Positions 22,799 to 35,873 of a DNA stretch of 64,000 bases are shown here, in pieces. How positions within the stretch are numbered: the stretch's first letter is position 1; every line of letters starts with the position of its first letter. The notes below the pieces were generated by a model. It had not been told where the DNA came from. It searched no databases and saw nothing but the letters and a program-made list of their open reading frames with translations. This stretch comes from Lunularia cruciata (lineage: Eukaryota; Streptophyta; Marchantiopsida; Lunulariales; Lunulariaceae). A program made the translations under genes and the position numbers. Location of the stretch: contig OX419756.1 of the NCBI GenBank assembly GCA_948567375.1, positions 8,127,001-8,191,000 of the forward strand, in the 5' to 3' direction.

Positions 22799-25731
22799 TC
22801 AAGGCATCTTGTGCACGTATCCACTAAACCTCAGCAATCCAGTTGCTCGAATAGTGTCGAAGAAGTCAACCATAGCCTGCGGGGAAATTCCGGGACTAAG
22901 GAGCTGACAAGAGATTTTGACTTTGAAATTAGAGATACAATTCCCGAACAAAAGGTCTGTTATGACACTCAGAGGAACTAAAGGACTCAACAATCCTCTT
23001 TACCTATGTCACTTGTCTGACTAGAGAGTCCCCACTTCAGTTGTTTGGGCTCTTGTCAGCTCAATAACTATGATGTCAAAGACGAAGTGTGCAGTTTTTA
23101 TAACACATACCTCTCCAGCCTTTCATCAACAGCCTGGATCCGGAGCTGACGCGCTGTTGCACGATGGAAATTGACGTCCCATCCCCCTAAATACTGTACT
23201 GAGGCGAAGGAATTGCTCTCCGCATGAATCAGCAGTAGTCTAGAAAAGAGTCCATGAAAATTTCTGCCGGTACTTAGTATCTTCTTTTCTTTTTCTCTAG
23301 AATTATAGAGTTAGGCAATTATGAGTTAGGCACTTGTCAGGGTTTTATACTCCACCTTCAAGTATGAGCTATCAGCTACCGTGGACATGTACTCTGTCCC
23401 ATATCCCAGATCCTGGCGTGCTTACAATTTGCGAAATACAGACGATGTAGACTACCAATGTAGATTTGCGATTTCAGACTGTATGTGCTTAAGTTTCTTA
23501 CCTTTCCAGCTTACCAGGAATGAATCTAGGGAGGTTTTTACGGGTAAAAAATACAGACCTAATTAGCCAAGTTCATTTAAATTTGGGGTTTCCATATCGA
23601 AAGCAGTATATCAACACATAGAGAATTATAAACTCAGGTTATACCCAGGATATGGAAAGCACGGCTTTTCAGGGCCACAGTATTTTCATATGAGACTCAA
23701 TCATAAGACTGTACTGTCTAGATGGTACTTTACAGTCCTACATACAGTGTTTCAATAGCATCTGTAGGGAAGCATCCTGGAAGACCCTTACTTTTTGCAT
23801 GAGATGCATATCAACTATGAGCCAGAACAGGTTGGAGGGGCTGGGCCAAATAAGGATAACTCTTCCTGATTAAATGTAGTTATTTCCTGAGCTTTCTCCT
23901 ACCTCCGTTCACGATTGGTCCGTCGCGAGCTTTTACAAGATTGAAGGATCAATCAAAAGCTAACAGGCACCATCACAGAAGGATGCGGGAGCTTACTGGG
24001 AGCTACAAGTGCGAGCTCGATTGTGGAACTCAGACAAGCTTGCTGTGCATTTTGGCTCGGTGTTTCACGGAGGGGTTCAAATCACCGTAAAACACGATGT
24101 GAGATAGGACAATAAGAATGCAGTTTCAGTACCTGTAGTATAGCTGGATATATTTAGAATGATGAAGTACGCGGCAGCAACAATAGCGGGGACAGTAAAG
24201 TTGGCGTGAACAGATGCTTGTTCTATCTGTACCCTGCCAGTGATCCCCAAGTGTTATTTTTATCATGAATACATCACGCTAATTCGGGACAATCAGCAAA
24301 CGAACTCATGCATACGGGCTAGCTCTTTATCTTGATTTAAAACAGTATGACTGTTCATTAAGAGAGCAGTGCTTCGGAACACATGATGACAAGTTATAGT
24401 GAAGCGTATAAAGTGATGCAGAGTAACTCGTCAACATGAGAGGCATTCTCATAAATTTGCACCTGGTCCGGGTGCAATTGCATGAGACCACAAAATATTT
24501 TCACCTGCTGACTTGGACCCTTAGAATTTCTTTATCCAGACCAGTTGGGAAAGGTTTACTAACTTGAAGCTCTTGACGAGGCGTGGTGTCGATGTGCAGA
24601 GCACATCTGTCTCACCACACCATACGAAAAAATTCAGTCTCTTTGTTTAGCTATATTCTGAAGGAAAAATGAGAAAATACAAGCTCAATTGTGTACCCCG
24701 AAGGTGAAAAGGAAGGAATACAAGGCACTCAAATTTGCGAAGTAGAAGGAAGAGCACAAGCCCCACGGGAAAGCAAGGCTCCAAACCAATGATCGATTGA
24801 GTCCAGGACCAGCGTTTTTGAAGCGGCCGTCTGCTGTCTTTAGCTGTGAATCTATCTGGAGGTCCTCAGAGTAAAAAGATGAGATTGATGAAAATATCAT
24901 CAGATTTATATTTGAAGTATTTGTTATATAGATCTACTTTCACTACATAAGCTGACAGTGAATCAGCTTGAGGCTGTTTCTATGGTGGATGAAGGACAAA
25001 TCTAGAGATTGCGTCCCGGAATACTATATCCAGAATCATTACTAGTGAGTGGCCTGCTGCAGCCTGCAGGTTCGACGAAACTCACCCTCATGTTCAACTC
25101 CCTGAATACAAGAGATCCATCCTCCGTGTCCACATGTAAATAGTTCAACTTGATTAGTGTCCAATTGAATCAAGGTTATCGAACAATAAGCGAATATAAG
25201 ATATACTTCGAAGATGCCGCAAGAAATTCCAACTCGTCTACTGTGTAAATGGAGGAAAGTGCATGAATCTGTAAATTCACACCTAAGCCATGAGTTTACG
25301 GAGATCATGGTGCTAATACTGCTGTACCTGATTGTACTCTTTGGTACTTCTTTTGTTGACATTTAGTCAACGGCTTGAGCCTGTTGACAGTAGTTAAATG
25401 CTTCGGCGCAAAAGTTATACATTAATGATTCAGCTATTAAGCGACAATGACTGATCGTACTAGTGAATTCTTAGTGTCAAACGGTAACCTTCAAGGTTTT
25501 ACATTAGTAAACTTGACCAGTATACTTTGGTCATCTTAATAAGAGTGTACAGAGAGCGAAGTTTAGATGTCACTAATGCGGACATTTGACGTAGCCCTGC
25601 AACCGCACCGCTTTTAATTACAGTTTCTTCTAAATATGTAAATATACCTCGAACGAAAATAGAACAGAAGGAAGTACAAGGCACCCAGGAGTGCAAGAGA
25701 GAATAGAGCGGGGGGCCAATGGAAAAAGAGG
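22799..25731 (-). CDS. Candidate intron-rich membrane-protein gene, unidentified
   Basis: A chain of minus-strand exons with GT-AG borders and matching phases: 25731-25648 (FHWPPALFSLALLGALYFLL), 25380-25328, 25240-25207, 25101-25086, 24855-24697 (SLVWSLAFPWGLCSSFYFAN). Weaker ones follow: part of 24500-24430, 24226-24133 (VPAIVAAAYFIILNISSYTT), 23861-23792 (VILIWPSPSNLFWLIVDM) and a possible last exon ending at the stop at 22,799. Hydrophobic hairpins with a Trp-Pro or Phe-Pro near their start recur, a pattern loosely like the blade repeats of PIEZO channels; this is speculation, and no known domain was confirmed. Possible 5' exons lie at 26,223-25,990 and near 28,642, where a frame starts MNERRRWMVHFLKVLTAI. 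The first five exons join without conflict, but individual short exons could be chance. Confidence 0.4.
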
Positions 25732-28700
25732 CTAAAAGTTAAGCAAAACCATGGTCCCCAAGCCAGCCAAGGGAGAGTTTACATAGATATATATTATAAA
25801 GTCACAAAATGATTTCCTGCTGGATGATAGAGGTGGTCTAAAAGTATCTTTTGGGGGTGGGGGGAAACTTTGGGCTACACTTGCACGTCTATGAAAGCCC
25901 ACCGCCTGAATTCGCTTCTATTGTTATTGTTATTGCATCTCTATGAAAACCCAAAGCCTGAGTATACTGTAATGTGAAAGAAATTGTTTCTTAACAGTAG
26001 AAGTGAACATGGGGGGGGAGATACAACCGTAGCCCTGCAAAGAAATTCGTACTACTTCCTTAGGAGTCAGTAGAAATGGTAATGAAAGTGTTGAAGCATC
26101 TGAGTAGTAAACAAGACAAATACAGGTAGTAGTACATGTGACGGAGGCAAACAAGACGAAAACCATGTGACCAAAATTAAGGGCAATGCTGTGAACGTAG
26201 ATAAATTTAGCTACTGATAACATGTAACAATGGATGTGATTCTATAATCTTTCTTGCCACGGATGATGGTCACCAAGATATGGTTGCTACATGTACCGGG
26301 ATCCATGATCGGTTTATGGAATTTATCATGATCAGATTTTATTTGCTTTTATCCGAGCTGTGACTTGCAGACTTGAAAAACATTTGAATGAATGTGAACT
26401 TTGGTTCGGCCGGATGGTATATTGCCTGTACGATTCCATTACGGTTTATGGAATTTATCACGATCAGATTTTACCTTTTTCTATTCTAGCTATGACTTTG
26501 CTACCAAAAAAGCATCTCAATAAAGGTGAAGTTTGGTTGGTCCAGGTGGTATATTGCTAAAAGTTTTCAACTTTGAGATATGATTAAAGGAGAAACGACA
26601 AATGCCGTACACGTTGCATTATGCGTACTCAAGCGGGTAACACCACCGAGTATAATACCATGAAGGAAAGCAAAATGAACACAAGTGGCGGAAAGCGCCA
26701 AGAAGAACAGAACTCGAGGCTCAAAGAAAGGATCCCGCTCCAAATAGAAGGAGTCGACCGATAGAAAGACCCCATCGAGCCGTACAAGAGAGAAACGAAA
26801 AAGGACAAATGGGGCTAAACCTCGTGGAGGCTATATGAGAAATCTGCCCTAGCGTTCCAAAGCAAAAGTAAATGATTGGTGAAATACAGACCATCTTCAA
26901 TATAATTTCTGGTTAAATTGGTTATCTCCTCGTAGAATTGGAGGAAAAGAAACGGAAAGCAACCATCAAACGATCGAATACTTCATATTAACGAGAAGTC
27001 ATCGTTTAAGACCTGTCCCCGTATGCTTTCGTCAAGGAAATCCCACCAATTTGGACTCTCCAACTTCCGATAAACATGGAGTTGAGTTTATTGGCAATTT
27101 CTACACGATTTTTCATCGATATCTTATATCACCGATTTACACATAGCAGGTGTAATCTCTAACCTAGTTTTTTCTTCTTTTTGAGATCTCTTGCGTGCAC
27201 AACTCTATCAACTGACGTTGATATTGATTTAAAAATTCCACGAATTGATGGACACTTGCGTGCTCTATTTGAATCTAGTAAGATCTTTTAAGACGCACCA
27301 CTGCCGTTGACATCCAGCGACAACTCAAAAATCTCTAAAAGCACGTTGCAACCAAAACTCATGCAATTGCTCATTCCTCCCAGGTTCCCAGTAGTTTCCA
27401 ATTCGTTTTTGGGGTGCTCGTCGTACTTCGTGCAAGTATACCCCGATGGAAAAAGATAATACTTTGCTCGTTTCGCATCCCATAAGACCAGGAGCGGACA
27501 ACTGGAAATCCTCCATTTTAGTCGACATCTTCCATTTAATCCACAAAAAACATCAAGTCAACGTTTAGTTATCACTAGAAGCCCTAGAGTCCAAAACAGA
27601 ACCAGACGATCAACAAATCTATCAAAAACAGAAACAGTCTAATGGACCTGCTTTCATCCATGTATATCTGTGACGGTCAAAGTCTGCCCTTACAGATAAT
27701 CTGATAAGGTATCCAGTAAACGTGGAGCTGCAGCAAATTCTCATTGGCACTTGAAGCTACTCTCAACGGAATTTGACAAGCAAAGCTCTCCCTTATCTAG
27801 GTTGCAGTGTTATTATAGTCATTTCATGTCAACTTCTTCTTTTGAAGTGTGGTCATCTTCATTCAGTGTACTTCTGTGCACCTTCGGAAGCTAACGTTCT
27901 TGTTGGACAATACTCATTCAATGTGTACTCATCTCAGACCTTGTATTGATATTCTATAACCCAGTAGGAGGAGCCCGCTCTTAACCAAATAGGTGCTCAT
28001 ATCAAATTGCGTCCACTGTTCAAATACAAAAAGCATGTTGTTTCCTCGTAGTTGCCTTATCTCTATTTAAGTATAAAAATGGGCTGTTGCACAACTTGAA
28101 GAGGCATGAGATACCTTCATTATAAATGGAAAATAAAGCTTTTATCTTTCGTGAGAATCTCCTTTTGAGAGCTCGAGTGGAGCGCCTACCCCGCCGTTCA
28201 TAACTTTTGACACAGAAAGGATAAAGGAGCATGATTTGCGGATCTCAAATGTGAGTTTCTGAGAAGCTGCAGTTCCAAACAGATTCTGCGTTACTTCATA
28301 ATATGTGGGCCGTTACTTTCAAATTAAAATTTCGATTAATGTTTAGGTGGCCAGAAATATATTTACCATCAATAGTCACACCGAAGTTTGTATTTTCTCC
28401 GTCTGGATTCGGTTCTCTTTCCACTCATTCTTTACAAAGATCAATGTACGATACTCGTTTGACAAACTGATAAGATCGAAATTGTAATTTAACGTCGTTT
28501 TTTTGACCATATATGGCAGGCGGGAAACCGAAAGTCGACGATAAGCCAGGGGTAAGGCAAAGTGAACTGAAGAGCAGATAATAGATAATATGGCAGTGAG
28601 AACTTTAAGAAAATGTACCATCCATCTCCTTCTCTCATTCAATATTAATGGAAAAAGCGTGTTAAATATGTTTAGATTTTAAATTATTAACGTTCAGTAA

Positions 28701-28942
28701 ATCCAGAATATATTTTCAGATATTCTCAAATTATATTTATTTTCTGTTAAGTATCTCACGCGGAACCTTGACGGGTGCGACAGTCCTATGTAACAATGGA
28801 TTTCACACATATGACAATTTGAGATATAGACTATTGGTTGCTGGCACGAATTCACCCCCCATGCTAATTATTATTCATGTATTTCACACATATAGCTGAT
28901 ATAGAGACCATTGGTATACTGAAAATACATTGAATTTATATA
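25732..28942. other. Single-copy region upstream of the candidate gene
   Basis: Low-repeat DNA. Minus-strand open frames at 25,930-26,223 (hydrophobic, VFVLFASVTCTTTCICLVYY), 27,325-27,546 (73 codons, no motif) and 28,376-28,642 (starts MNERRRWMVHFLKVLTAILS) could be 5' exons of the candidate gene. I could not connect them with consistent splice phases. Confidence 0.3.
26290..26561 (+). repeat. Tandem duplication, period 132 bp
   Basis: The sequence 'ggtttatggaatttatca' recurs at 26,311 and 26,443 and the second half 'atggtatattgc' recurs at about 26,414 and 26,547. Copies differ at many sites, so the duplication is not recent. Confidence 0.7.
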
Positions 28943-29030
28943 TCATAGTCTTAAATTCGTAGGTATAAAAACATCTGGAAAAGGAGGAGATCCAAAATCC
29001 ATTAAGTGCATATGAATTGTAGATAAACTA

Positions 29031-29180
29031 TAAGCATGATGTGTGTAAATTGAAATAAATACATAAAATATGTGGATGATATGTGCAAACTGAAATGAAT
29101 AGCAACTTATGAAATGGAACTTAAATGAAAATGTGCAAATCGAAATGGATAACAACTCAAGAAATGGAGATTAAGTGAAT
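29031..29180 (+). repeat. Tandem repeat, 50-bp unit
   Basis: Units start 'atgtgcaaactgaaatgaat' at 29,081 and 'atgtgcaaatcgaaatggat' at 29,131, preceded by a more degenerate unit from about 29,031. It marks the right border of the single-copy island. Confidence 0.65.
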
Positions 29181-30045
29181 TTAACAAGAGGAAGGTAAGC
29201 CGAAAATAAAGATATAATTGAAACATTCCATGAGCAGCATCTACAAAGAACTAGTATACTTCGTGTAACCACCACGAGCTATCAATCAAGAATTTGAAAT
29301 AGAAAGTCTGTACAAACCATGGGACACATAAACAAAATCAAGCTAAAAATCATTATGGTGCACACCCTTTTGCACTATTTATTCTTTAATTTAATTTGAA
29401 CTTTAATTGTGAGGCAATGACAATTTACTACATTTGTCTAGGAGGAAGCTCTTAGATATAACATTCTTCATAGTGGTGCATAATGAACCATCAACATGAA
29501 TGAGAGATCATAAGCCAAAAAGTCATCTAAAGGAAGAATACTGAATTTAAAACTGGGCCAAAGAATGCTCATGCATATGCATATTCATTGTCACCCCAGA
29601 TGAAAGCACATCCGGGGCAATGACAATCAATAATAACTACCCCAACAAGGAGCTGACCATAGAAATTAAGTCTACCTTAGGAGAACCAAATAACTAAAAC
29701 AATGGTTGGCGGGTTGTCAATTATAAAGATCCAATCCAAAGTGCGATAGTCAAAGCAATTATGAAGTTGCTCCACTACAAATGGACAACTTCACAAGTAC
29801 ATTAAGTACCACCACTCATGTTCATCCTTGGGAAAGAAGGTTGCATAATTAGAAGAGGAGAAGGAACTTTGGCCCAAAGTTCAAGAAGACATTCAGCCCA
29901 AAAAAAGGACTGGGTTGATGAAGGTTGATATTGAGGCAAGGGAGACTCTAGAACCAATAGAAGAGGAATCAAAAGTTCCTACCCAATAGGAGAAGGAAGA
30001 AGAAGCAAGCCAAACCATCACCAACCAAGTTTTGGGGAGGGTTTG
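29181..30045. other. Repeat-like stretch without recognisable gene
   Basis: AT-rich sequence with no frame of note. The last part (about 29,850-30,045) translates to a Lys/Glu-rich stretch with stops on the plus strand, possibly a family D fragment into which the family C element inserted. Confidence 0.35.
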
Positions 30046-30742
30046 TGACTCCTGTTGGTCCATGTATACTCTATAGGGATATTAAAATTGGTATTGCAAG
30101 TAGTGGAAAAATATTATCCATATGGAGTTTAGCTAAGCTTCTACACAATCATGATTAGCTAGAGCTAAATGCTAAAAACCCTAAACCCTAAACCCTAGCT
30201 AATATAAAGGTGACCCTATTTTGGAGGAAGGGAAAAGAGTGAATATCAAAAAAAAATTCTAGTGTATTGACCTGGATTATTCCTAGTTACTTGACTTTGA
30301 GGAAAGAGTTGATAACTCTTGGACTCACAAGCTTTGTTGGTATGGACTTTACTATAGTCCAAGGATAGCCCATGTGAAAAAACCTCAACTTAGTTGGTAG
30401 GTGAGGATAAGATCACCTACTCATGGGGTTATTCCCATATGCTTGGATATTCCTTTAGATTTTTTGACTTTATTTGACTTTTAGCCTAATAACTTGAATT
30501 ATTCCAATAATTAATAACTTTGGTGTGTAACTTTTTTACAAATATATAATCTAGAGGTGAGGAAATACTCATCATCTTTTCATTTACAAATATCTCTCTT
30601 ATGGAGTTCTCTAGTGAGCAATGTCATGAGTCTTGGATGAGTGTGATGGAGTTAAAGTTCCTTGCTTTCTTAGTCCATATTACCTTGCCTTAATAGCCAC
30701 TAGAGTTTCATCTTGTGTGAGATAAGATGGTTCACATTTTTT
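30046..30742 (+). repeat. LTR-A (5' LTR of plus-strand family C element)
   Basis: Starts TGACTCC and ends GGTTCA, in line with TAACACC...GGCTCA in the minus-strand copy. Contains a TATA-like region near 30,540 ('tatataatcta') and 'gagttctctagtgag' near 30,603. At 30,174-30,199 it holds a run of telomere units absent from the other copies I compared. Confidence 0.75.
30174..30199 (+). repeat. Short interstitial telomere-type run (CCCTAAA)
   Basis: The bases aaaaccctaaaccctaaacc followed by ctagct give almost three units of CCCTAAA, the plant telomere repeat. Single AAACCCTA units are also known as telo-box promoter motifs. Here it lies inside an LTR, where the sister copies read 'agctaaagttagtcat', so it looks like a local gain. 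Confidence 0.7.
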
Positions 30743-31714
30743 TCTTTTGTTGGGATCTCTCTAGAAGGTAAGATAATTTTCTACATTCAATATTATATTA
30801 GAAAAAAAGAGACTATAAGACCCCACTTGGAGAGAATATTATGTTCATTATGATCTTACACTATAGTTCATTATGATGTTTTTGAGGTGATATTATACAT
30901 CCAATACATATGAGAAGACTTGGGGAGATTGTGTGAAGTGGATCATGGGTTTTAGAGATTATGGTAATTTTAGGCAAAACTTCAAGTTTGAGATCAAGAC
31001 TTGAGATTTTTACAGATAATAGATTGGGTTATTTTTCAATTAGGACACGTAGAACTACTATGAGAGATGCTACATACCCTGAACTATAGTATTTTGAAAG
31101 TGGTAGGATACACTATTCTAACAAACTATATGCTCTCTAGAATTTTGTAAAGAGTAGGTTATTTCTTTATTTTTCATTGGATTATTTTGAAACTTTCCAA
31201 GAAAATTAAGTGAAACATACCTTGTGAATAAACAAGTGGGAAGAATTTATTCTTTCACAGAAAAAAATTAATGTCTAAAGTCCGAGGGTAGTTTTAGACA
31301 AAATCTAGAAAGATGTGTAATAAGTAGAGTGATTATCTGGCAAAATAGCCAGATGAAAACAGCTGGAATTTTTCAAGAAAAGACTCTCTAGAGTGGAATT
31401 TGTGTGTGAAAAATTTCAGGTGATTTTGACTTACCAGTTGGGAGGATTGACTGAGGTTATGAAGAAGAGTCATTTTCATCAAGTTGAGTTCTCATGCATG
31501 ATGAGTGTGAGGACAACTAAAAGCATATTTGAGTGTTTCGACTCATCTTGGGAGAATGGAGGGCTATAAAGAGTGGAAATTTAGGTTATGCAAGGTTCAC
31601 CAAGGGTTTTTTGTGATTTTAGGGGTTGATTTAAAGAAAGAGAGTTTAGAATAGAATTTGAAGAGAGTGTTAAGAGGATGTAAAAACCTACACCACTTGG
31701 AAGAAAGAATGATT

Positions 31715-33820
31715 CTAATTTCCTTTTATGTGCAAAGGACATAAGGCAAATTCATATTCATTGACCTTTGAGAGCAAGATATTGAGAGAAAGAACAGGTT
31801 TATTTGACTTGAGAGTACATGTTGGACCTTTTCTACCAAGATTGAGAGGGAAGAGATCTAAAACTAAGGAGTTGTGTGAGGTTTGTGGAGTAGACTGACT
31901 TCCAAAAGGGTATGAGTGTAGTGGAGCAACAACCCTTTTAGAAAATTTTGTGAAAGATCTTAAGAAGAATCTTAGTACCACTATAAAGAAACTCCATTCA
32001 TTAGATAGCTTGCAAGATAAATGATAGAGATAAATTTTCAATTGATGAATAAAGTATACATGAGAATCCAACTAATATGCAATTGGGATTTGACATGCAA
32101 TGGAAATCCTGAAGCAACTTGAACCTTTTGTGTTGCCTCCAGTTGACTACTCTGAAATGTTATTAGTCATGTTTTTACTCTTTTAGTCATAAGATGAGGG
32201 ACAACAAGGGAAAAAATTTTATATATATAAAGGAAGGAAAGGTAATGAGAGGCTAAGATGAGGAAACTTCTAGTTTTATTTTGCAAGAAAAGAGAGGATA
32301 TGGAACCTTTTATGAGAAACTTCAAGAGGGTTTGCATAGCAAACAATGATAGAAGTGAGAACGAGTGGGTCTAATTACTACCAAATTTCTTTGAGTATGC
32401 AGCTCTTCCATGGTATGAGTCAAAATACCAAAAGAAAGAGGCCAAGAGGAATTTTGGGAGAGTTTGAATTTTGAGAACTTTCTTCCAAATAAAATATATG
32501 AGAGATTGATGGGTGAAGTTACCTTCTTCAAGCAAGGAGATGTAGAGAAAGTGAGAGTCCATGCAAAAAGAGTGGAGAAGTTAGAGTCCATGTTCCACAT
32601 AGTGTTGAGAAAAAAAAGGGATGACATGGACACTACCATGATTGGGATAAGAGCTATGCTCACAAAGAATTTTGTGGGAGAGTGAAAAATCACAAATTTG
32701 AAGCAAGATGAAATATGAGAAATCTTCTTCCAAGCTAGATGTTATCAAAATTATAATTTGGATGGAAGAGAGTTTGGAAAAGGATGAAAGTGATTTGGTG
32801 GTGAAAGAGATTGTGCATCTTCTACAAGTCTACAAGTATCATAGGGCTTTTGATCTTGTTTTGGTAAGGATGGCACCACAAGTAGTAGTTTCTCTTATTC
32901 TTACATCTTTGCCAAAAGATCCACTTCAAACTATTATGGTTAACTTGCAAATCTTAAGATCAAGGTATTGCAACTATGGGAAGAGAGAGGTGGACAAGAA
33001 AATCTAGAGAGGACCTAGGGATAATGGAAACTATCCATAGAGAGGAAACCAATCAACTAGCAATTTTAATGATAGAAATTGATTTGGTTGTAGAGGTAGA
33101 GGTTGCATCCAAATGAATTGCCCAAATTCCACACACCATGGAGGAAGGAATTATGAGGAGGCAAATAGAGAGAGAGAAAGAGAAAGAAAGAAAGGTCGTG
33201 AAGCCCATGTACCTCATGCAAATAGAAGTAAGAGGATAACATCCATAGATGTGATAGAGAGAAAGTATGAGAAGGGAGAATGTTCAAACTCCAAAGCTCT
33301 TAACTTGGAGCTTTTGGCACAAAAGAAGAAGAGAGCCCACTTTGTAAATGATACACATTCTTCTCAAGAATTCACTCCTAGCAAGGATATCCCAATGCAC
33401 ACATGGAGTACTTGCATTACTGGTTCAACACCATCAACAAAGACTCCAAGGAAGAAGTTGGGGATGGATGATTTATTGATCTCAAAGCAACAATGGAGCT
33501 ACAATATATTAGTAAATTTTGGTAGTCACAAGGCCAACATCACAATGGGTCAATTGATTGCTTTAAACTCTATTTTTAGGAAAGAACTTAAAGGTATTTT
33601 GAGTTCTACAAAGAACAAGAGAAAGAATACAACAAAGGTTCCGATATCAATAGGGGTGGTGGATGTAAAACCAATACCATGGGAGTCTTTGGAATATACC
33701 TCCAAGTTTGATGTGGGGGTGAATAGTAATAACATCAAGGATGCACTTGTTGATGGAAGATTTATAGTGAATGCAATGTTAGAGAAGTTAATGAAGAATT
33801 TAGGTATGATATCCTCTTGA
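31715..33820 (+). pseudogene. Gag region of the plus-strand family C element
   Basis: Frames 32,464-32,685 and 32,708-33,007 cover the capsid part; 33,113-33,820 (235 codons) covers the region after the zinc knuckle and includes KKRAHFVNDTHSSQEFTPSK and MDDLLISKQQWSYNILVNFG, which align with the sister copy at 51,161-51,595. The knuckle itself (near 33,072-33,125) reads stop-F-G-C-R-G-R-G-C-I-Q-M-N-C; His and the first Cys are lost. The 235-codon frame is open but joined to broken neighbours. Confidence 0.7.
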
Positions 33821-33899
33821 CTTTCAACTTTTGTGTCAAGCATGGCAAAAAAGCAACAAGTTTAAGCAATGAGTGTGATAGACAAGGTGGTAGTCTTAG

Positions 33900-35480
33900 T
33901 CATGGGAGTTAAAAATCTCATGACTTTCCAAGTCTTGAAGGATGCAAGTTATGATTCATTACATGGGAAGCCATGGTTGAGAGTACCTTGAACAATTGAT
34001 TGATGTGTACTTGACTATTATGTAATCAAATCATTGGTTTATAGTTTCAATAAGGATTATAGTTTCAATAACCAATATCAACTATATTATATATTCAGAT
34101 ACACCATCTTTTGATTATTGAGAATCAGATTCAAAAGAAGTAGCTTCAAGTGTGGGCACCAATATGGAGGAAGAGATCTCTTCAAATGCAGATGAAGATG
34201 AATCTAAATCCAATCAGATATGCATCCCTTGTGTATTATGGATTTTATGCCTAAGCCAAAGGTTTTGAAAACCCTTGATAAATCACTTTTCATTATTGGC
34301 ACTTGAGGAGATAGAGAGGAGACTATCTACCCTCAAGTATAGTCCAAATGTTACCAAGGAGTAGAAAGTTTAATTTGAGAAGATTTTCCACAAGTTCATC
34401 CATGTGTTTGCTTTCAACTATAAAGATCTCAAAAAATTCACCTTGGAGGAACACCAAATGGAGGTGGAGTCACATGCAAGACCTATGTGCCAAAAGTAAC
34501 ATCACATTAGCCCACCAACAGCTTTGGTTGTGAAGGATTGATAAACTCAAAAAGTGTTGATTTATCTTTGAGGTGGATAATTGAATGAGTGTCTCCAATA
34601 ATGATTGTGAAGGAGAAGAATGATAAGATTTGAGTGTGTGTTGATTACAAGAAGCTCAATGTTATTACCAAGAAATACTAGTACACCTTGCCATTCATTT
34701 ATGAGAGCTTGGAGGAGGTTGTGGGTCATGAGAGATATAGTTTTGGAAATGGTTATAATAGTTGTAACCAAATCAAGATTGCACCAAAGCATCAATAATT
34801 CACCACATTCACCACACCTTGGAGAACTTATGTTTTCAAAGTCTACCTTTTGGACTTCGTAATGCTTTGACCACTTTTTAATGGTTCATGAATAAGGTAT
34901 TTGAATCCTTCATTGGAAAATTTGTGAGAGATTGTAATGATAACTTTTGTATTTATGGGAGCAAGGAGGAGCACTTTGAGCACTTGATCAAGGTTTTGCA
35001 ATGCTTGGATGAAGAAAATACATCACTTAACTCAAAGAAGTGCATCTTATCTTGTAAAGAGGGTCTAATTTTGGGGTATATCATTTCCAAGGATAGAATA
35101 CTAGTGGATCTTGAAAATATGAGGAAAATCTAGGATCTTCTATTCCCTTCATGCTTGACAAAGTTGTACCATTCTTGGCGATGGTTTAGTATTATAGGAA
35201 ATTCAGCTTCTCATTTTCCAACAAGGCTAATGCATTGACTATTTACATGAAGAAGGGTGTAGAATACATAGTGATTTTGGAGGACAAGGAGGCTCTGAAA
35301 GCTTTTGAGGAGCTTAAGTTATCCCTTGTTATGGCTCCAATTCTTGTTAAACTTGAGTGGAGAAAGGCTTTTATCCTTTTTGTTGATGCTTCCAATGTAG
35401 TTATAGGATGCACTCTTAGTCAATTACACCAAGATGTGCATGATCATCCAATATTTATGTTAGTAGACATTCGGTTTGAG
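33900..35480 (+). pseudogene. Protease/RT/RNase H remnant of the plus-strand family C element
   Basis: In order: VDYKKLNVITKK and GHERYSFGNGY (RT palm), MNKVFESFIGKFVRDCNDNF (RT catalytic box, which reads NDNFCIYG instead of IDDFCVYG, losing a metal-binding Asp), SKKCILSCKEGLILGYIISK, then FILFVDASNVVIGCTLSQLH at the start of RNase H. The frame shifts at least four times. It ends at 35,480. Confidence 0.75.
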
Positions 35481-35489
35481 TAACAAATA

Positions 35490-35872
35490 GCTATATATCT
35501 TGATATGACAATGGCACCCCAAGGGTGTAATTTATATTACATTTGTACACTTGTCATTACATGGCCAAACTACCTCCATGACCCACTTGGCTTCCTTGAT
35601 GCATCTTCTTCCTTGCATCAATTCATCAACATGCTTGGCATACTCCTCCAATGTTTGGCTAATCTTGGTTAAGATACTCTCAAATTTGTTATTAATATGT
35701 TTCCATAGATTCCTATCTAGTTTAGTGAATTAATTGGTTGAATACCTCTTTATCTCCAAAGCATGTATCTTCAACTTCAACTTCCATACTTTGCATAATG
35801 AACTTGAGTTAATGTCACCACTTCTACTTGAGTCTTCAAATGATTGCAATATCCTCCACTATTATGATCACT
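35490..35872 (-). pseudogene. 3' part of a family D coiled-coil ORF (minus strand)
   Basis: On the minus strand it reads KIHALEIKRYSTN, HINNKFESILTKISQTLEEY and AKHVDELMQ, aligning with EIHALGTKKYSTE, HINKKFNSILTKISQHLEEY and VEHVDELIL in the copy at 9,310-9,480. The 3' flank 'ttacacccttggggtgc' is also shared. The 5' half of the same ORF is found 10 kb away at 45,939-46,400, separated by nested insertions. Confidence 0.75.
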
Positions 35873-35873
35873 T

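Larger units (their letters stand above)
30046..35480 (+). mobile_element. Family C Ty3/gypsy element, plus strand, 3' truncated
   Basis: Order on the plus strand: 5' LTR-A (30,046-30,742), a leader of about 1 kb, gag (31,700-33,820), protease region and reverse transcriptase to the start of RNase H (35,480). Integrase and the 3' LTR are missing; a minus-strand family D segment begins at 35,490. Each part aligns with the minus-strand copy spread over 47,476-60,676. The RT type (FIDDFCVYG in the sister copy) resembles the Athila/Tat-like branch more than chromoviruses, but placement needs a tree. Confidence 0.8.

Noticed and set aside
33550-33843. A 97-codon minus-strand frame in family C.
   Set aside because: It is antisense to the clear gag frame 33,113-33,820, which aligns with the sister copy.
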